A stretch of 64,000 bases of DNA from Kytococcus aerolatus (GCF_900187395.1 NZ_FYEZ01000001.1:372001-436000); one strand, 5' to 3'; shown: positions 42,672 to 52,179, numbered from the stretch's first letter. Notes: a model not told the origin generated them from the sequence alone. Numbers and translations are program-made.

Positions 42672-43991
42672 ATGCCGCACCGACACGTCAGCTCCCGAGC
42701 CCACTCCCGCCAGCTCCCCGGCCTGACCCTGCGGGGCTGGGTCCTGGTCTTCGCCGGCCTCGTGATGATCGGGGTGGGTCAGTGGTTCGCCCTGGCCGAT
42801 CTCACCCGGCTCGGCCTGCTCCTGCTGGTCCTGCCACTCCTCACCTGGCTCCTCGGGCTCGGCGCCAGCCGCTCCACCCAGACCCGCCTCACCGTCGAGC
42901 CCAGCGCACCGGTGGCCGGTGACGAGCTGCTGGCCCGGCTGGACACCCGTTCCTCGGCCTCCCTCCCCGGGCAACCGGTGGGGCTGCACCTGCCGGTGCA
43001 CGAGACCTGGGGCGGCGCCCAGACGCTGGGCACCACCACCCTCGACGCCGAGGGCACCCAGGTGGAGGTCCCGCTGCGGCCGCTGGCCCGGGGCCGCTAC
43101 GAGGTCGGACCGCTCCTCATCGACCGCTCGGACCCCTTCGGTCTGACCCACCAGGCCCTGACCCGCTCCGGCGAGCCGGTGACGGTCGCGGTCGCCCCCC
43201 GGCCGGTGGACCACCCCGCCCGCCAGCTGCAGCGCGTGGTGCGCGACTCCACGCAGCGGACCACCCGCATGCGGCCGAGCACCGACACGGTCGACGCCAC
43301 GCACGTGCGCGAGTACTCCCGGGGCGACGACATCCGCCGCATCCACTGGCGCAGCTCCGCGCGCACCGGAGAGCTCATGGTGCGTCAGGACGACTCCGAG
43401 CCCCGCCCCTCGCTGGTGATCGTCCTCGACGAGGCAGCCGACTGGGGCGAGGCCCCGGCCGGCTCCAGCGGCCCCTTCCCCGCCGCCCCGGCCTTCGAGG
43501 GAGCGGTGCGGGTGGCCGCCACCCTGGCCCGCTCGGCCCAGCAGGTGGGCCTGGAGGTCCGCCTGCTCTGCACCGGGTCGCTGGCGGGCCGGGACCACGG
43601 CACCGCGGTGAAGGCCCCCCGGTTGGCCGAGCTCCTCTCCGCCGCCCGCCCCGTGGCCGACCGGCCCGAGGGCCTGGTCCTGGAGGCCACCCGCGCCGCG
43701 AGCCGCGGCTCCCACACCGTGCTCCTGACCGCGGGCACCCGGGCCGACGAGGTCGGGGAGCTCGGGGAGCGCCACCCACCCCACGGTGGGTTCGCCCTGC
43801 TCGCCCGCCCGGCCGACGAGGCGGCGGCCAACGACACCCGGGATCGCGGTGGTGCGGCCCACGCGCTGCGGCGGGGTGGGTGGCAGGTCATGGACTGGCC
43901 GGTGGACCCCGGCGCGTCCCTGACGGACGACGACGTGGTGCGGGCCATGGACCTGCTCACGCGCAGCAGCAGCCGAGGTGACCGCCGATGA
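42672..43991 (+). CDS. DUF58 domain protein
   Basis: A 439-residue membrane-anchored protein. Two N-terminal helices (LRGWVLVFAGLVMIGVG and LGLLLLVLPLLTWLLGLG) are followed by a beta-rich domain and the DUF58 signature VREYSRGDDIRRIHWRSSAR with a VWA-like continuation (LVIVLDEA). Partner MoxR and TgpA genes flank it; this trio is common in actinobacteria and of poorly known function. It starts 11 nt after the moxR stop and overlaps tgpA by ATGA. Confidence 0.9.
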   Translation: MPHRHVSSRAHSRQLPGLTLRGWVLVFAGLVMIGVGQWFALADLTRLGLLLLVLPLLTWLLGLGASRSTQTRLTVEPSAPVAGDELLARLDTRSSASLPGQPVGLHLPVHETWGGAQTLGTTTLDAEGTQVEVPLRPLARGRYEVGPLLIDRSDPFGLTHQALTRSGEPVTVAVAPRPVDHPARQLQRVVRDSTQRTTRMRPSTDTVDATHVREYSRGDDIRRIHWRSSARTGELMVRQDDSEPRPSLVIVLDEAADWGEAPAGSSGPFPAAPAFEGAVRVAATLARSAQQVGLEVRLLCTGSLAGRDHGTAVKAPRLAELLSAARPVADRPEGLVLEATRAASRGSHTVLLTAGTRADEVGELGERHPPHGGFALLARPADEAAANDTRDRGGAAHALRRGGWQVMDWPVDPGASLTDDDVVRAMDLLTRSSSRGDRR

Positions 43992-46378
43992 CGACCCCGA
44001 CCCAGCCCTCCGTCTCGCAGCCCCTCGACCCGGGCGGCGCCCAGAGCGACACCGGCGACCGGCTCGACCGCTGGGAGGCGATGGAGCCCTTCTCCTCGAT
44101 CGCCCTGGCCGCGCTGCTCCTGGCCACCATGTGGCCGGGCACCCGGCTCTTCTCCGCCGACGGCTGGTGGCGCGACGCCATCGTCCTGGTGCTCGGGCTC
44201 GTCACCCTGGCCGCGGTGGTCCGTGCCCTGACCCGCTCGCGCGTGGCCGGCGCCGTCACCCAGCTGGTGGGGGCGCTCGGCTACGTCCTGGTGCGCGGCG
44301 CCGGGGACAGCCTGGCGGCCGGCTTCCTGCCCACCCCCTCGACCCTCACGCACGTGGTCGACAGCTTCCGGTCGGCCGGCGAGTACCTCTCGACGGAGAC
44401 GGTGCCCGTCCCCGCGCGCGAGGACCTGACGCTCCTGCTGCTCTGCGTGATCGCCGCGGTGGTCGTGCTGTCCGACGCCGGGATCCACGTGACCCGCTCC
44501 GTCCTGCTGGGCGTGGTGCCCCCGCTGCTGGTCTTCGTGACCCTGGCCGCCAACCGGGGCGAGTCCGAGCCGTGGTGGTGGTTCGTGCTCGTGGCGGTGC
44601 TCTTCGCCGGTCTGCTGGCAGCGCACCACACCGCGGAGATCTCCGCCCTGGGCGGCCCGAACAGCCGCGCCCGTCGGGCCGGGCGCGGGGCCGCCCTGGC
44701 CACCGCCGCCGCCGTCACGAGCGTCGCGGTGGTCGCCGCCCTCGCCGTGCCGAGCGTGCTGCCGGAGCGGGAGAGCGCCCACGTGGGCCGTGGTCTGGTG
44801 GACGGCGTGGACCTGGCGACGGTGGACTTCACCGACAGCCTCGACCTGCGCTCGGACCTCGCGAGCGGTGACGAACGACCGGTGATGCTCTGGCACACCG
44901 AGGAGGCCGACCCCGGTCCGCTGCGGGTCACCGCCACCTCGCGCTTCGAGGACGACCGGTGGGTGCCCATGGAGGGCCGCGGGGCCGAGGAGGTCCGCCG
45001 CGACCCGGCCGCCGTCGAGGGAGCCGCCCCCGACGCCCTGCCCGCCGTGAGCTGGCGGGACGTGCTGGAGCACGAGACCACGGACTTCGAGGTGACGGCC
45101 AACGGCATCGAGCGCCCGTTCGTCACCACGCCCTCCTTCCCGGTGGACCTGCGCTCCCCCTCCGCCGTCGTCGCCGACCCGCTCACCGACACGATCTGGG
45201 GGCAGGAGCCGGTGAACCGCTACACCGGGAGCTCGCTGCTGCCCGAGGTGCCCGAGGACCTCCCCGAGGACGAGCGGGGCCTCCCGGAGGACGCGACCGC
45301 CTCCCTCGAGGTCCCGGATGAGCTGCAGTCCACCCTCGCCGAGGTGAACGCCGAGGTGGTCCCCGCCGACGCCGCACCGCTGGACAAGGCACGCGCCATC
45401 CAGGCCCACCTGCGCAACGGCGACTTCGAGTACTCCCTCTCCGCCGGTGAGCCGCAGGAGGGCGAGTCGATGGTGCAGACCTTCTTCCGCACCAAGGAGG
45501 GTTACTGCGTCCCCTTCGCGACCGCGATGGTGATGATGGCCCGCCAGGAGGGCATCCCGGCGCGCATGGCGATGGGCCTGCTGCCCGGGGAGAAGACCTT
45601 CGGCGAGGAGATGGGTCGCGGTTCCGAGCTCGGCGACGAGCGGGTGGTCCGCCGGGCCGACGCGCACGCCTGGCCGGAGCTCTACTTCGAGGGCGTGGGG
45701 TGGCTCCGCTTCGAGCCGACCCCTTCCGACCGGGCCGGGGCCGCCCCGGGGTACTCCCAGCCGGTGGGGTCCACGGAGAGCCCCTCGCCGAGCCCGAGCG
45801 AGTCCTCCGCCTCGCCGAGCCCCTCCCCCAGCCCGAGCCCGAGCGAGTCCTCCGCCTCGCCGAGCCCGTCCCCCAGCCCGTCGTCCGCGACGAACGAGGA
45901 CGATGCGCAGGAGGAGGGTGGGCGCCCGGCCTGGCTGGTGCCGCTGCTCCTGCTGCTGGGGCTGGCCGCCCTCGTGGCGCTGGGTCTGGCCTACCTGCCC
46001 TGGCGGGCCCGTCGGGCACGCGCGGCCGTCGCGGAGCGGGAGGCCGGACCGTGGTCCACCGCCTGGGAACAGCTGCGCCTGGACCTGCTCGACCGTGGGG
46101 TCGCCACGCGGGAGGTGGACTCCGTGACGCGGCAGGCCGCCGACGTGGTGGCTGCCCGGCCCGAGGCCGAGGGGGCTGCGCTGGAGCGCCTCGTCGAGGG
46201 TGTGCAGCAGGAGCGCTACGCCGCCCCGGTGGTGGACACCGAGACGGCGGAGGACGGTCCCGGCAGCAGCGCCGAGGCCGAGGCGACCCGGCAGGAGCTG
46301 GTGGAGCAGCTGGACGCCCACGAGTCGGGCGCGGCCCGGTGGCGGCGGACGCTCTTCCCCGCCTCGGCCTCCGGCTGA
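43988..46378 (+). CDS. tgpA: Membrane transglutaminase-like protein (TgpA family)
   Basis: A 796-residue multi-pass protein. Several N-terminal helices are followed by an extracytoplasmic transglutaminase-core domain with catalytic-type C507 (EGYCVPFATAM) and H560 (ADAHAWPELYF); the third position is FEPTPSD. A Ser/Pro repeat of SPSPSESSA units (about 597-637) then leads to a transmembrane helix (PLLLLLGLAALVALGLAYL) and a cytoplasmic helical tail. Its DNA has a 40-bp tandem repeat at about 45796-45880. TgpA proteins are linked to cell-wall or membrane integrity, but the substrate is unknown. Translation couples to DUF58 by ATGA. Confidence 0.9.
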   Translation: MTTPTQPSVSQPLDPGGAQSDTGDRLDRWEAMEPFSSIALAALLLATMWPGTRLFSADGWWRDAIVLVLGLVTLAAVVRALTRSRVAGAVTQLVGALGYVLVRGAGDSLAAGFLPTPSTLTHVVDSFRSAGEYLSTETVPVPAREDLTLLLLCVIAAVVVLSDAGIHVTRSVLLGVVPPLLVFVTLAANRGESEPWWWFVLVAVLFAGLLAAHHTAEISALGGPNSRARRAGRGAALATAAAVTSVAVVAALAVPSVLPERESAHVGRGLVDGVDLATVDFTDSLDLRSDLASGDERPVMLWHTEEADPGPLRVTATSRFEDDRWVPMEGRGAEEVRRDPAAVEGAAPDALPAVSWRDVLEHETTDFEVTANGIERPFVTTPSFPVDLRSPSAVVADPLTDTIWGQEPVNRYTGSSLLPEVPEDLPEDERGLPEDATASLEVPDELQSTLAEVNAEVVPADAAPLDKARAIQAHLRNGDFEYSLSAGEPQEGESMVQTFFRTKEGYCVPFATAMVMMARQEGIPARMAMGLLPGEKTFGEEMGRGSELGDERVVRRADAHAWPELYFEGVGWLRFEPTPSDRAGAAPGYSQPVGSTESPSPSPSESSASPSPSPSPSPSESSASPSPSPSPSSATNEDDAQEEGGRPAWLVPLLLLLGLAALVALGLAYLPWRARRARAAVAEREAGPWSTAWEQLRLDLLDRGVATREVDSVTRQAADVVAARPEAEGAALERLVEGVQQERYAAPVVDTETAEDGPGSSAEAEATRQELVEQLDAHESGAARWRRTLFPASASG

Positions 46379-46385
46379 CCCCCCG

Positions 46386-46464
46386 GCCCCGCCCCAACCG
46401 AGAGCAACCGGTCGACCCCACGACTGTCGTGGGGTCGACCGGTTGCTCTCGGTTGGGGCGGGGC
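46386..46464. terminator. 38-bp perfect inverted repeat between tgpA and sigA
   Basis: Bases 46386-46423 pair perfectly with 46427-46464 around a 3-nt loop (CTG). It lies between the convergent stops at 46378 and 46474 and should terminate both transcripts. The stem is about twice as long as the other terminators here. Confidence 0.9.
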
Positions 46465-46473
46465 TACCGAATC

Positions 46474-48189
46474 TCAGTCCAGGTAGTCGCGGAGGACCTG
46501 GGAGCGGCTCGGGTGGCGCAGCTTGGACATCGTCTTGGACTCGATCTGACGGATCCGCTCACGCGTCACGCCGTACACCCGACCGATCTCGTCCAGCGTC
46601 TTGGGCTGACCGTCGGCCAGGCCGAAGCGCATCGAGACGACACCGGCCTCACGCTCGGAGAGGGTGTCGAGCACCGAGTGCAGCTGCTCCTGCAGAAGCG
46701 TGAAGCTCACCGCGTCCGAGGGCACCACGGCCTCGGAGTCCTCGATGAGGTCACCGAACTCGGAGTCGCCGTCCTCACCCAGGGGGGTGTGCAGGGAGAT
46801 CGGCTCACGGCCGTACTTCTGCACCTCGACGACCTTCTCCGGGGTCATGTCGAGCTCCTGGGCGAGCTCCTCCGGGGTGGGCTCGCGGCCCAGGTCCTGC
46901 AGCATCTGGCGCTGCACGCGGGCCAGCTTGTTGATGACCTCCACCATGTGTACCGGGATGCGGATCGTGCGCGCCTGGTCGGCCATCGCACGGGTGATCG
47001 CCTGCCGGATCCACCAGGTGGCATAGGTCGAGAACTTGTAGCCCTTGGTGTAGTCGAACTTCTCCACCGCACGGATCAGGCCGAGGTTGCCCTCCTGGAT
47101 GAGGTCCAGGAAGAGCATGCCGCGCCCGGTGTAGCGCTTCGCCAGCGACACCACCAGACGCAGGTTGGCCTCCAGCAGGTGGTTCTTCGCGTTCTTGCCG
47201 TCCGAGGCGATCCACCACAGCTCACGCTTGAGCTTGGCGTCGATCTTCTCCCCGGAGTTGAGCTTCTGCTCGGCGAACAGGCCGGCCTCGATGCGCTTGG
47301 CCAGGTCCACCTCCTGCTCGGCGTTGAGCAGGGCGACCTTGCCGATCTGCTTCAGGTAGTCCTTCACCGCGTCGGCCGTGGCGCCGGCGGTGACGACCTG
47401 CTGGGCCGGGGCGTCGTCCTCGTCGTCGGCGCGCAGGACGAACCCGGTGGACTCCGACTCGGACCCGTCGCTCTTCGTGACCTTCTTGGGAGCCGCCTGC
47501 GAGATCTCGCCGGCGACGAGCTCCCGCGTGCTCTTCTCCCCCTGGGCGGCCAGCTCCTCGGCCTCGTCCTCGGCCGCGATCTCGTCGAGCTCCGGGGCGT
47601 CGGCCGCAGCGTTGCGGGCGTTCGTCTTTTTCGCCGCGCTCTTGGCGGTGGTCTTGGCGGTGGTCTTCTTCGCCGTCGACTTCGTGCCCGCCGCGGCCTT
47701 CGTGGTCTTGCGGGTGGTGCTCGCGGCCGCGGAACCGCCCGACGTGGTGGTGCTCTTGGCCGTGCTCTTCGCCGTCGTCGACTTGGCCGTGGTCGACTTC
47801 GTCGCCGTCTTGGTCGTCGCGGACTTGGCGGTCGAGGACTTCGTGGTGGTCGTCTTCGCCGTGGAGGACTTGCGCGTGGTGGAGCGGCGGCGCGTGGTGC
47901 CCTTCTGCTCCTGCGCGAGGCGGGCAGCCGTCTCCTGGTCGAAGTGCACGTCCACCCCCTGCGAGCTGAGGTTCTTCAGGAAGCGCTGCGACTGGTGCAC
48001 GGTCAGGCCGGCGGTCTCGATGGCCGCCTTGACCTTGTCGGTGGAGACCTTGCCGTCCTGGACGGCTCCCTCCACGAACTCGATGAGGCCCGGCTTGTCC
48101 AGCAGCTGCTTCCCCAGGACGGCGGTGACGGGCTCGCTCACCTCGCGCTCCTGCTCGGTGCTGCTGGTGTCGGAGGTCTTGGAGGCCAC
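46474..48189 (-). CDS. sigA: Principal RNA polymerase sigma factor (SigA/HrdB type)
   Basis: A 571-residue housekeeping sigma-70 factor. The first 260 residues include a sigma region 1.1-like part, a Thr/Lys/Ser/Ala repeat stretch (about 95-190) and an acidic stretch. Regions 1.2-4 follow: [59 protein letters not shown] (2.4), then region 4 with [20 protein letters not shown] and [20 protein letters not shown]. The GTG start lies at 48189. A clear promoter and a long leader with repeats precede it. Confidence 0.97.
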   Translation of the reverse strand: MASKTSDTSSTEQEREVSEPVTAVLGKQLLDKPGLIEFVEGAVQDGKVSTDKVKAAIETAGLTVHQSQRFLKNLSSQGVDVHFDQETAARLAQEQKGTTRRRSTTRKSSTAKTTTTKSSTAKSATTKTATKSTTAKSTTAKSTAKSTTTSGGSAAASTTRKTTKAAAGTKSTAKKTTAKTTAKSAAKKTNARNAAADAPELDEIAAEDEAEELAAQGEKSTRELVAGEISQAAPKKVTKSDGSESESTGFVLRADDEDDAPAQQVVTAGATADAVKDYLKQIGKVALLNAEQEVDLAKRIEAGLFAEQKLNSGEKIDAKLKRELWWIASDGKNAKNHLLEANLRLVVSLAKRYTGRGMLFLDLIQEGNLGLIRAVEKFDYTKGYKFSTYATWWIRQAITRAMADQARTIRIPVHMVEVINKLARVQRQMLQDLGREPTPEELAQELDMTPEKVVEVQKYGREPISLHTPLGEDGDSEFGDLIEDSEAVVPSDAVSFTLLQEQLHSVLDTLSEREAGVVSMRFGLADGQPKTLDEIGRVYGVTRERIRQIESKTMSKLRHPSRSQVLRDYLD

Positions 48190-48332
48190 GGTCTTCGGTC
48201 CTTCCGGGCGACGATGAGGGCACGACGGATCACCGCGACGAGAACATGAGGAGTCCGACCGTCAGAACGACGGAGGACGTGGCGGGGAGGGCGAACATGT
48301 CGCCCACCCGTCCCGGAGGGGACTTCCTGTCG

Positions 48333-48368
48333 GGTGGATCCGGTGGTGGATCCGGTGCTGGATCCGAG
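48333..48368 (-). repeat. 12-bp x 3 tandem repeat in the sigA leader
   Basis: Top-strand units GGTGGATCCGGT, GGTGGATCCGGT and GCTGGATCCGAG follow without a gap, putting GGATCC every 12 nt. They fall early in the predicted 5' untranslated region of sigA, 144-180 nt before its start. Confidence 0.85.
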
Positions 48369-48380
48369 GAGTACACCACC

Positions 48381-48409
48381 ATTATAAAAAACGCTCCGGG
48401 GATTGTCTC
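48381..48409 (-). promoter_or_regulatory. sigA promoter
   Basis: On the minus strand GAGACA (48404-48409), a 17-nt spacer ending in a T-run, and a consensus TATAAT (48381-48386). The predicted start is near 48374 and gives a leader of about 185 nt. It sits in an A+T-rich patch that stands out in this genome. The gene-free stretch 48190-48498 holds this promoter, the 12-bp repeats and the usp terminator. Confidence 0.8.
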
Positions 48410-48430
48410 CCGGACCCCCTTGACAGACGC

Positions 48431-48469
48431 CGGCGAGGGGCCCCGGAACCGCTCCGGGACCCCTCGCCG
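48431..48469 (-). terminator. Hairpin after the universal stress protein gene
   Basis: A 17-bp stem with one mismatch and a 5-nt loop (ACCGC) lies 30 nt past the usp stop and just upstream of the sigA promoter. Confidence 0.75.
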
Positions 48470-48498
48470 AGCCGCTGCCGCACGCGGCGGGGCGGGCC

Positions 48499-48909
48499 TC
48501 AGGCCGCCTTGACCGCGACGACCGGGCAGGGCGCCTCGAGCAGGATGCGCTGGGCGTTGGACCCCAGGAACAGCTTGCCCACGGGCGTGCGCCGACGCAG
48601 ACCGATGACGATGATCGGCTGGGCATCACCGTCCATCTCGTCCCGGGCCACCTCCACGAGGTCCTCGGCCGGCTCGTTGCCCCGGTCGAAGTCCAGTCGC
48701 TTGAGCTCGACACCGGCGTCCCGGAGGGCGTCCTCTGCGTTCTCCAGCTCCCGGACGAAGGCCCGGGTGGCGTCCGCCCCCGAACCCTTGCCGCTGCGCA
48801 CGGTGTGCACGACGACCAGCGGCTCCTGGCGACGAATCGCTTCCTGCGTGCCGTGCCGCAGTGCGGCTCGCCCCTCGTCGGAGGCGATGTATCCCACGAT
48901 GACAGCCAT
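48499..48909 (-). CDS. Universal stress protein (UspA family)
   Basis: A 136-residue single-domain Usp. It starts with the beta strand MAVIVGYIASDEG and ends with an ATP-binding pattern GLRRRTPVGKLFLGSNAQ followed by LLEAPCPVVAV, so it is probably of the ATP-binding class. The ATG at 48909 has AAGGG upstream; a longer open frame above it is not conserved. TAGGGT at top-strand 48941-48946 region on the minus strand may be its -10 element. It lies between DUF4192 and sigA. Confidence 0.9.
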   Translation of the reverse strand: MAVIVGYIASDEGRAALRHGTQEAIRRQEPLVVVHTVRSGKGSGADATRAFVRELENAEDALRDAGVELKRLDFDRGNEPAEDLVEVARDEMDGDAQPIIVIGLRRRTPVGKLFLGSNAQRILLEAPCPVVAVKAA

Positions 48910-48943
48910 CTCAGCCCTTCCTGGATCGGGTGGTGCGCTCACC

Positions 48944-50083
48944 CTAGGCGCGACCGCCGGATTCCGCACCATGTCGGGCGGGATCGGTGTCCGGATCGTG
49001 ACCGGGACGGGTGCCGTCCATCCGGATGCCGTGGTGGACCAGCTGCAGGACGAGTCCGGCGAGCCGGTGCGCGGGGTCGGCGCGCAGGGCCCGCTCGCAC
49101 AGGTGCCGGGCCACCAGCCCGTCGCCGTGCCCCCAGGCCCACACCGCGGCCAGGCAGGCCAGGGGGGCACTCATCGACCAGGGGGTCCTGGCCAGGGCCG
49201 CACGGAGATTGCTGGTCAGGGGGTGGGCGCGCCAGCTCTCCGCCGTCGACGGGGTCTCGTGCCCGTCCACGGCCTCGGTGAGCACCTCGGAGGCCACGGC
49301 CCACACCCGCTCGTCGAGCAGGGAGGCCGGCAGGTCCTGCGGGCGCACGAAGGCGATGACCGCGTCCCGGGCCTGCACGTCGGCCAGGACGTGCAGCACC
49401 CGGGCGAGCTCCCCGTCGTCCGGTGCCCAGTCGCCCTCGACGAGCATCCGCCCCACGGCCGCGAAGGCCTCCGGCCACAGCTCCTCCGCCGGTCGGCCCG
49501 AGGTCCAGGCTGCCTCCGCCCCAGCCAGGAGCTCCTCCCCCGCGGGCCGCTCGTCCCGGACGGACCACGGTGCCAGCATCGCCTCGACGCTCCCGTGGAC
49601 CACCGCCCCGGCCGCCACGAGCGCCGTGGCCGCGGCGGACTCGTGGGGCAGGGGCACCGGGGCCGGCTCACCGCAGAAGGGGTCGTCGCAGGAGCACTCC
49701 GGGACCCACCACACCCCCTCGCAGACCACCACCGGGCCCACCACCTCCCGGCCGGCGGCCCACAGCCGGTCGGCCACCTGCTCCAGCACCGGCCCCACGA
49801 CCAGCAGGTCCCCCGGGTCGTCGAGATAGACCACCAGGGAGGTGGGGCCCGCCGGCGGCTCGGGCAGCCCCGCCCGGACCGCGCCCAGGAGGCCGACCGC
49901 CGCCTCCAGGGGGTCCTCCCCCAGGGCCAGCGGGTCATCCGGCAGCGGGACCCGCTGCAGGGCGACGTGGCCGCTGGGCGTGGGGCTCAGGAGCACCGCC
50001 GCGCGAGCGGGTTCGAAGCCCAGCAGCAGCGGCACCACGGCCAGCAGGTCGGGGACGTCTCGGACTCTCGTTGTCGTCGTCAT
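48944..50083 (-). CDS. DUF4192 family protein
   Basis: A 379-residue protein of an actinobacterial family of unknown function. The N-terminus MTTTTRVRDVPDLLAVVPLL followed by GFEPARAAVLL is characteristic. A Cys-containing segment CSCDDPFCGEP at about 160 could bind metal. The C-terminus has a helical region with WAWGHGDGLVARHLCERAL. The ATG at 50083 has a weak GGGGG ribosome binding site. A 17-bp hairpin lies only 13 nt upstream. Confidence 0.85.
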   Translation of the reverse strand: MTTTTRVRDVPDLLAVVPLLLGFEPARAAVLLSPTPSGHVALQRVPLPDDPLALGEDPLEAAVGLLGAVRAGLPEPPAGPTSLVVYLDDPGDLLVVGPVLEQVADRLWAAGREVVGPVVVCEGVWWVPECSCDDPFCGEPAPVPLPHESAAATALVAAGAVVHGSVEAMLAPWSVRDERPAGEELLAGAEAAWTSGRPAEELWPEAFAAVGRMLVEGDWAPDDGELARVLHVLADVQARDAVIAFVRPQDLPASLLDERVWAVASEVLTEAVDGHETPSTAESWRAHPLTSNLRAALARTPWSMSAPLACLAAVWAWGHGDGLVARHLCERALRADPAHRLAGLVLQLVHHGIRMDGTRPGHDPDTDPARHGAESGGRA

Positions 50084-50095
50084 GCCCCCATGACA

Positions 50096-50132
50096 CCGGC
50101 CCCGCGCCCTCCTGCGGAGGGTGCGGGGCCGG
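50096..50132 (-). terminator. Hairpin between the EcsC-family and DUF4192 genes
   Basis: A 17-bp stem with one G-T wobble and a 3-nt loop (TGC). It lies 66 nt after the EcsC-family stop but only 13 nt before the DUF4192 ATG, so it may either terminate or modulate DUF4192 translation. Confidence 0.6.
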
Positions 50133-50197
50133 GACCTGTGGGTGTGCAGACGGGGCGTTCGGCCGAGTAGCGGCACCCGGCCGAGGGGCCCCGCCCG

Positions 50198-50923
50198 TCA
50201 GGCCTTCGCCGGGAACTCGGTGCGGGCGTTGTCGAGGATCTGGTTGAACAGGTAGCTGTCCAGACCGGCCCCGATGACACCGCCGGCGACCGGGATGAGC
50301 TTGCCCAGGCGGGAGAGGATCTTCTGCCCGCCCTGGGCCACCAGGCGGAAGCCCACGGCCTTGTTGACCACCATGAGCACCGGGGCCGGCAGCTGCCGCG
50401 AGGCCAGCGAGGACAGGCGCCCGCCCCCGGCGATCGTGCCCGGCAGGCCGGCCGCCACGAGCACGTCGCGGGCGTCGGACCCGATGAGGCTCAGCAGCAC
50501 CGCCGACCGGAGCTCGGGCTGGTCCACGTCGTGACCACGGAGGTGCGCGATCGAGGCGATGGCACGCGTGGTGAGCAGGTAGAACTCCAGGATGTTGGCG
50601 GGGATGGCCACCGGCATGGTGATGAGGCCACCCAGACCGGTGACGAAGCCGCCGGCCGCGATCTTCCGGAAGTGCTGCTTGGCGATGATCTCCTCGGCCC
50701 GGCCACGATCGCCCTTCGCCTCCAGGAGGGCCTTCTCAGCGGTCTCCTTGGCGGAGTCGACGGGCCCGACACCGTCGATGCCGAGCTTGAGGAGGCGGTC
50801 GGCCATCGCCCGGGCGGCCTTGTCGGCCATCCCCGGGTCCTGGGCCTGCATCGCGGCCTCGGCGGCAGCGCGACGCTCCAGCTGCTTGGTCTCGGTGTCC
50901 TTGCCGAACGAGAAAATCCCCAT
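50198..50923 (-). CDS. EcsC family protein
   Basis: A 241-residue protein with an EcsC-like domain. A charged N-terminus (MGIFSFGKDTETKQLERRAA) is followed by weakly hydrophobic helices FVTGLGGLITMPVAIPANILEFYLLTTRAIA, typical of EcsC, and a glycine-rich C-terminus with LIPVAGGVIGAGLDSYLF. The family often sits near transporters; its function is unknown. AGGAGGAG lies 3-5 nt before the ATG. Confidence 0.8.
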   Translation of the reverse strand: MGIFSFGKDTETKQLERRAAAEAAMQAQDPGMADKAARAMADRLLKLGIDGVGPVDSAKETAEKALLEAKGDRGRAEEIIAKQHFRKIAAGGFVTGLGGLITMPVAIPANILEFYLLTTRAIASIAHLRGHDVDQPELRSAVLLSLIGSDARDVLVAAGLPGTIAGGGRLSSLASRQLPAPVLMVVNKAVGFRLVAQGGQKILSRLGKLIPVAGGVIGAGLDSYLFNQILDNARTEFPAKA

Positions 50924-51018
50924 GACTCCTCCTGTGGGTCACTCTGGGTCAGGTCAGGTGGCCGGCGCCGCGGCGCCGCCCGTCCGGGTACCGAAACTAG
51001 TCGAGTTCCCGCCGGGCC

Positions 51019-52179
51019 TCAGGTCCACAGGGAGGTCGACCCACCCCGGGCAGGGGGCTCGGGGCCCTCCTCCGGGTCGTCCTGCGAGCCGTCCCCGGGA
51101 GCTCCGGGACCGCCGAAATCCTCCTCCGGCGCAGTGGCTTCCCCAGCCGGCTCCACGCTGAGCGAACCGCCCTCCCCACCCTCTCCGGCCGGCTCCTCCG
51201 GGCCGCCGGTGTCGGGTTGGTCACCCGGCTCCTCCTCCCCGACGGACTGCTCGTTGGGGGCGTCCTCCATGGTGGCCCCGGAGGCCAGCCACTTCTCCAG
51301 GTCGGAGGCGATCTCGTCCGGGCTCGGGAGCTTGGCGACGTCATGGGGGGTGAGGCTGCGGCGCTGCTGCTGGCTCATGAACTCGTCGAACTGCTGCTCC
51401 ATCGTGCGCACCACCTCCAGCGCCTCCGGGTTGGACTCCACCAAGGTGTCGATCTCCCGCCGGTTCAGCTCGGCCCGCTCCTCGAGGTCCTCCATCGGCA
51501 CGACGATCCCGGTGGCCTCGGACACCGCGTGCAGGGCCGCCACCGTCCCGTCGAGCAGCGCCCGGTCCGCCAGGTAGCCCGGCACGTGGATGGCGAAGCC
51601 CACCGTCTCGAAGCCGGCCTCGCCGAAGCGCAGGTGGGCCAGGCCGTCGAGATGGCCGGGCACCTGCATGGTGCCGAAGACGGAGGCGTGGTCGGCGATG
51701 AGGCGGGCGTCCGAGGCGTAGGCGGTCAGACCCGTCGGGCGGGTGTGCGGCACCTGCATCGGCACCCCGTTGGCGGAGACCAGTCGACGCACCCCGAACT
51801 GGCGCGCCAGCTCCAGCAGGGCCGCGGTGAAGCGCTCCCACTGGTAGTCCGGCTCTGGCCCGGTGACGAGCAGGAAGTGCTGCCCCTCCGGGTCGGTGAC
51901 GCGGTGGGCGGTGAGGTGCGGGGAGTCCACCGAGACGTAGCGGTCCCGCTGGAAGGTGAGCGGCGGGCGGCGGGCCCGGTAGTCCAGCAGGGCGTCGACG
52001 TCGAACTCCGCGACCACCCGGGACTCCAGGGTGTTCAGCAGGTGGTCCACGGCGTGGCGCTCGACCTCGCCGGCGTCCACCAGACCGCCGGTCGCCAGCC
52101 ACATGACGGGCGTGCGCACGGTGCGGGGGTCGATGTCCGCGGTGTTCACCACGCGGAAGAGCTCAGCGGGATCCTGCAC
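51019..52179 (-). CDS. PAC2 family protein
   Basis: A 386-residue protein of the PAC2 (proteasome assembly chaperone 2-like) family, common in actinobacteria but of unknown role. Segments such as VMWLATGGLVDAGEVERHAVDHLL, VDSPHLTAHRVTDPEGQHFLL and PHTRPTGLTAYASDARLI are family-like. The last 90 residues form an acidic Gly/Pro/Glu tail (EEEPGDQPDTGGPEEPAG) that looks disordered. The GTG at 52179 has GGAGGA just upstream. No proteasome genes are in the window. It follows hrpA after 81 nt. Confidence 0.85.
   Translation of the reverse strand: MQDPAELFRVVNTADIDPRTVRTPVMWLATGGLVDAGEVERHAVDHLLNTLESRVVAEFDVDALLDYRARRPPLTFQRDRYVSVDSPHLTAHRVTDPEGQHFLLVTGPEPDYQWERFTAALLELARQFGVRRLVSANGVPMQVPHTRPTGLTAYASDARLIADHASVFGTMQVPGHLDGLAHLRFGEAGFETVGFAIHVPGYLADRALLDGTVAALHAVSEATGIVVPMEDLEERAELNRREIDTLVESNPEALEVVRTMEQQFDEFMSQQQRRSLTPHDVAKLPSPDEIASDLEKWLASGATMEDAPNEQSVGEEEPGDQPDTGGPEEPAGEGGEGGSLSVEPAGEATAPEEDFGGPGAPGDGSQDDPEEGPEPPARGGSTSLWT

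Noticed and set aside
45777-45890. Repeats in tgpA as a possible CRISPR or minisatellite
   Set aside because: The units are in frame and encode the Ser/Pro linker; there are no spacers.
48420-48425. TTGACA on the plus strand near the sigA promoter
   Set aside because: No matching -10 at 16-19 nt and no plus-strand gene downstream.
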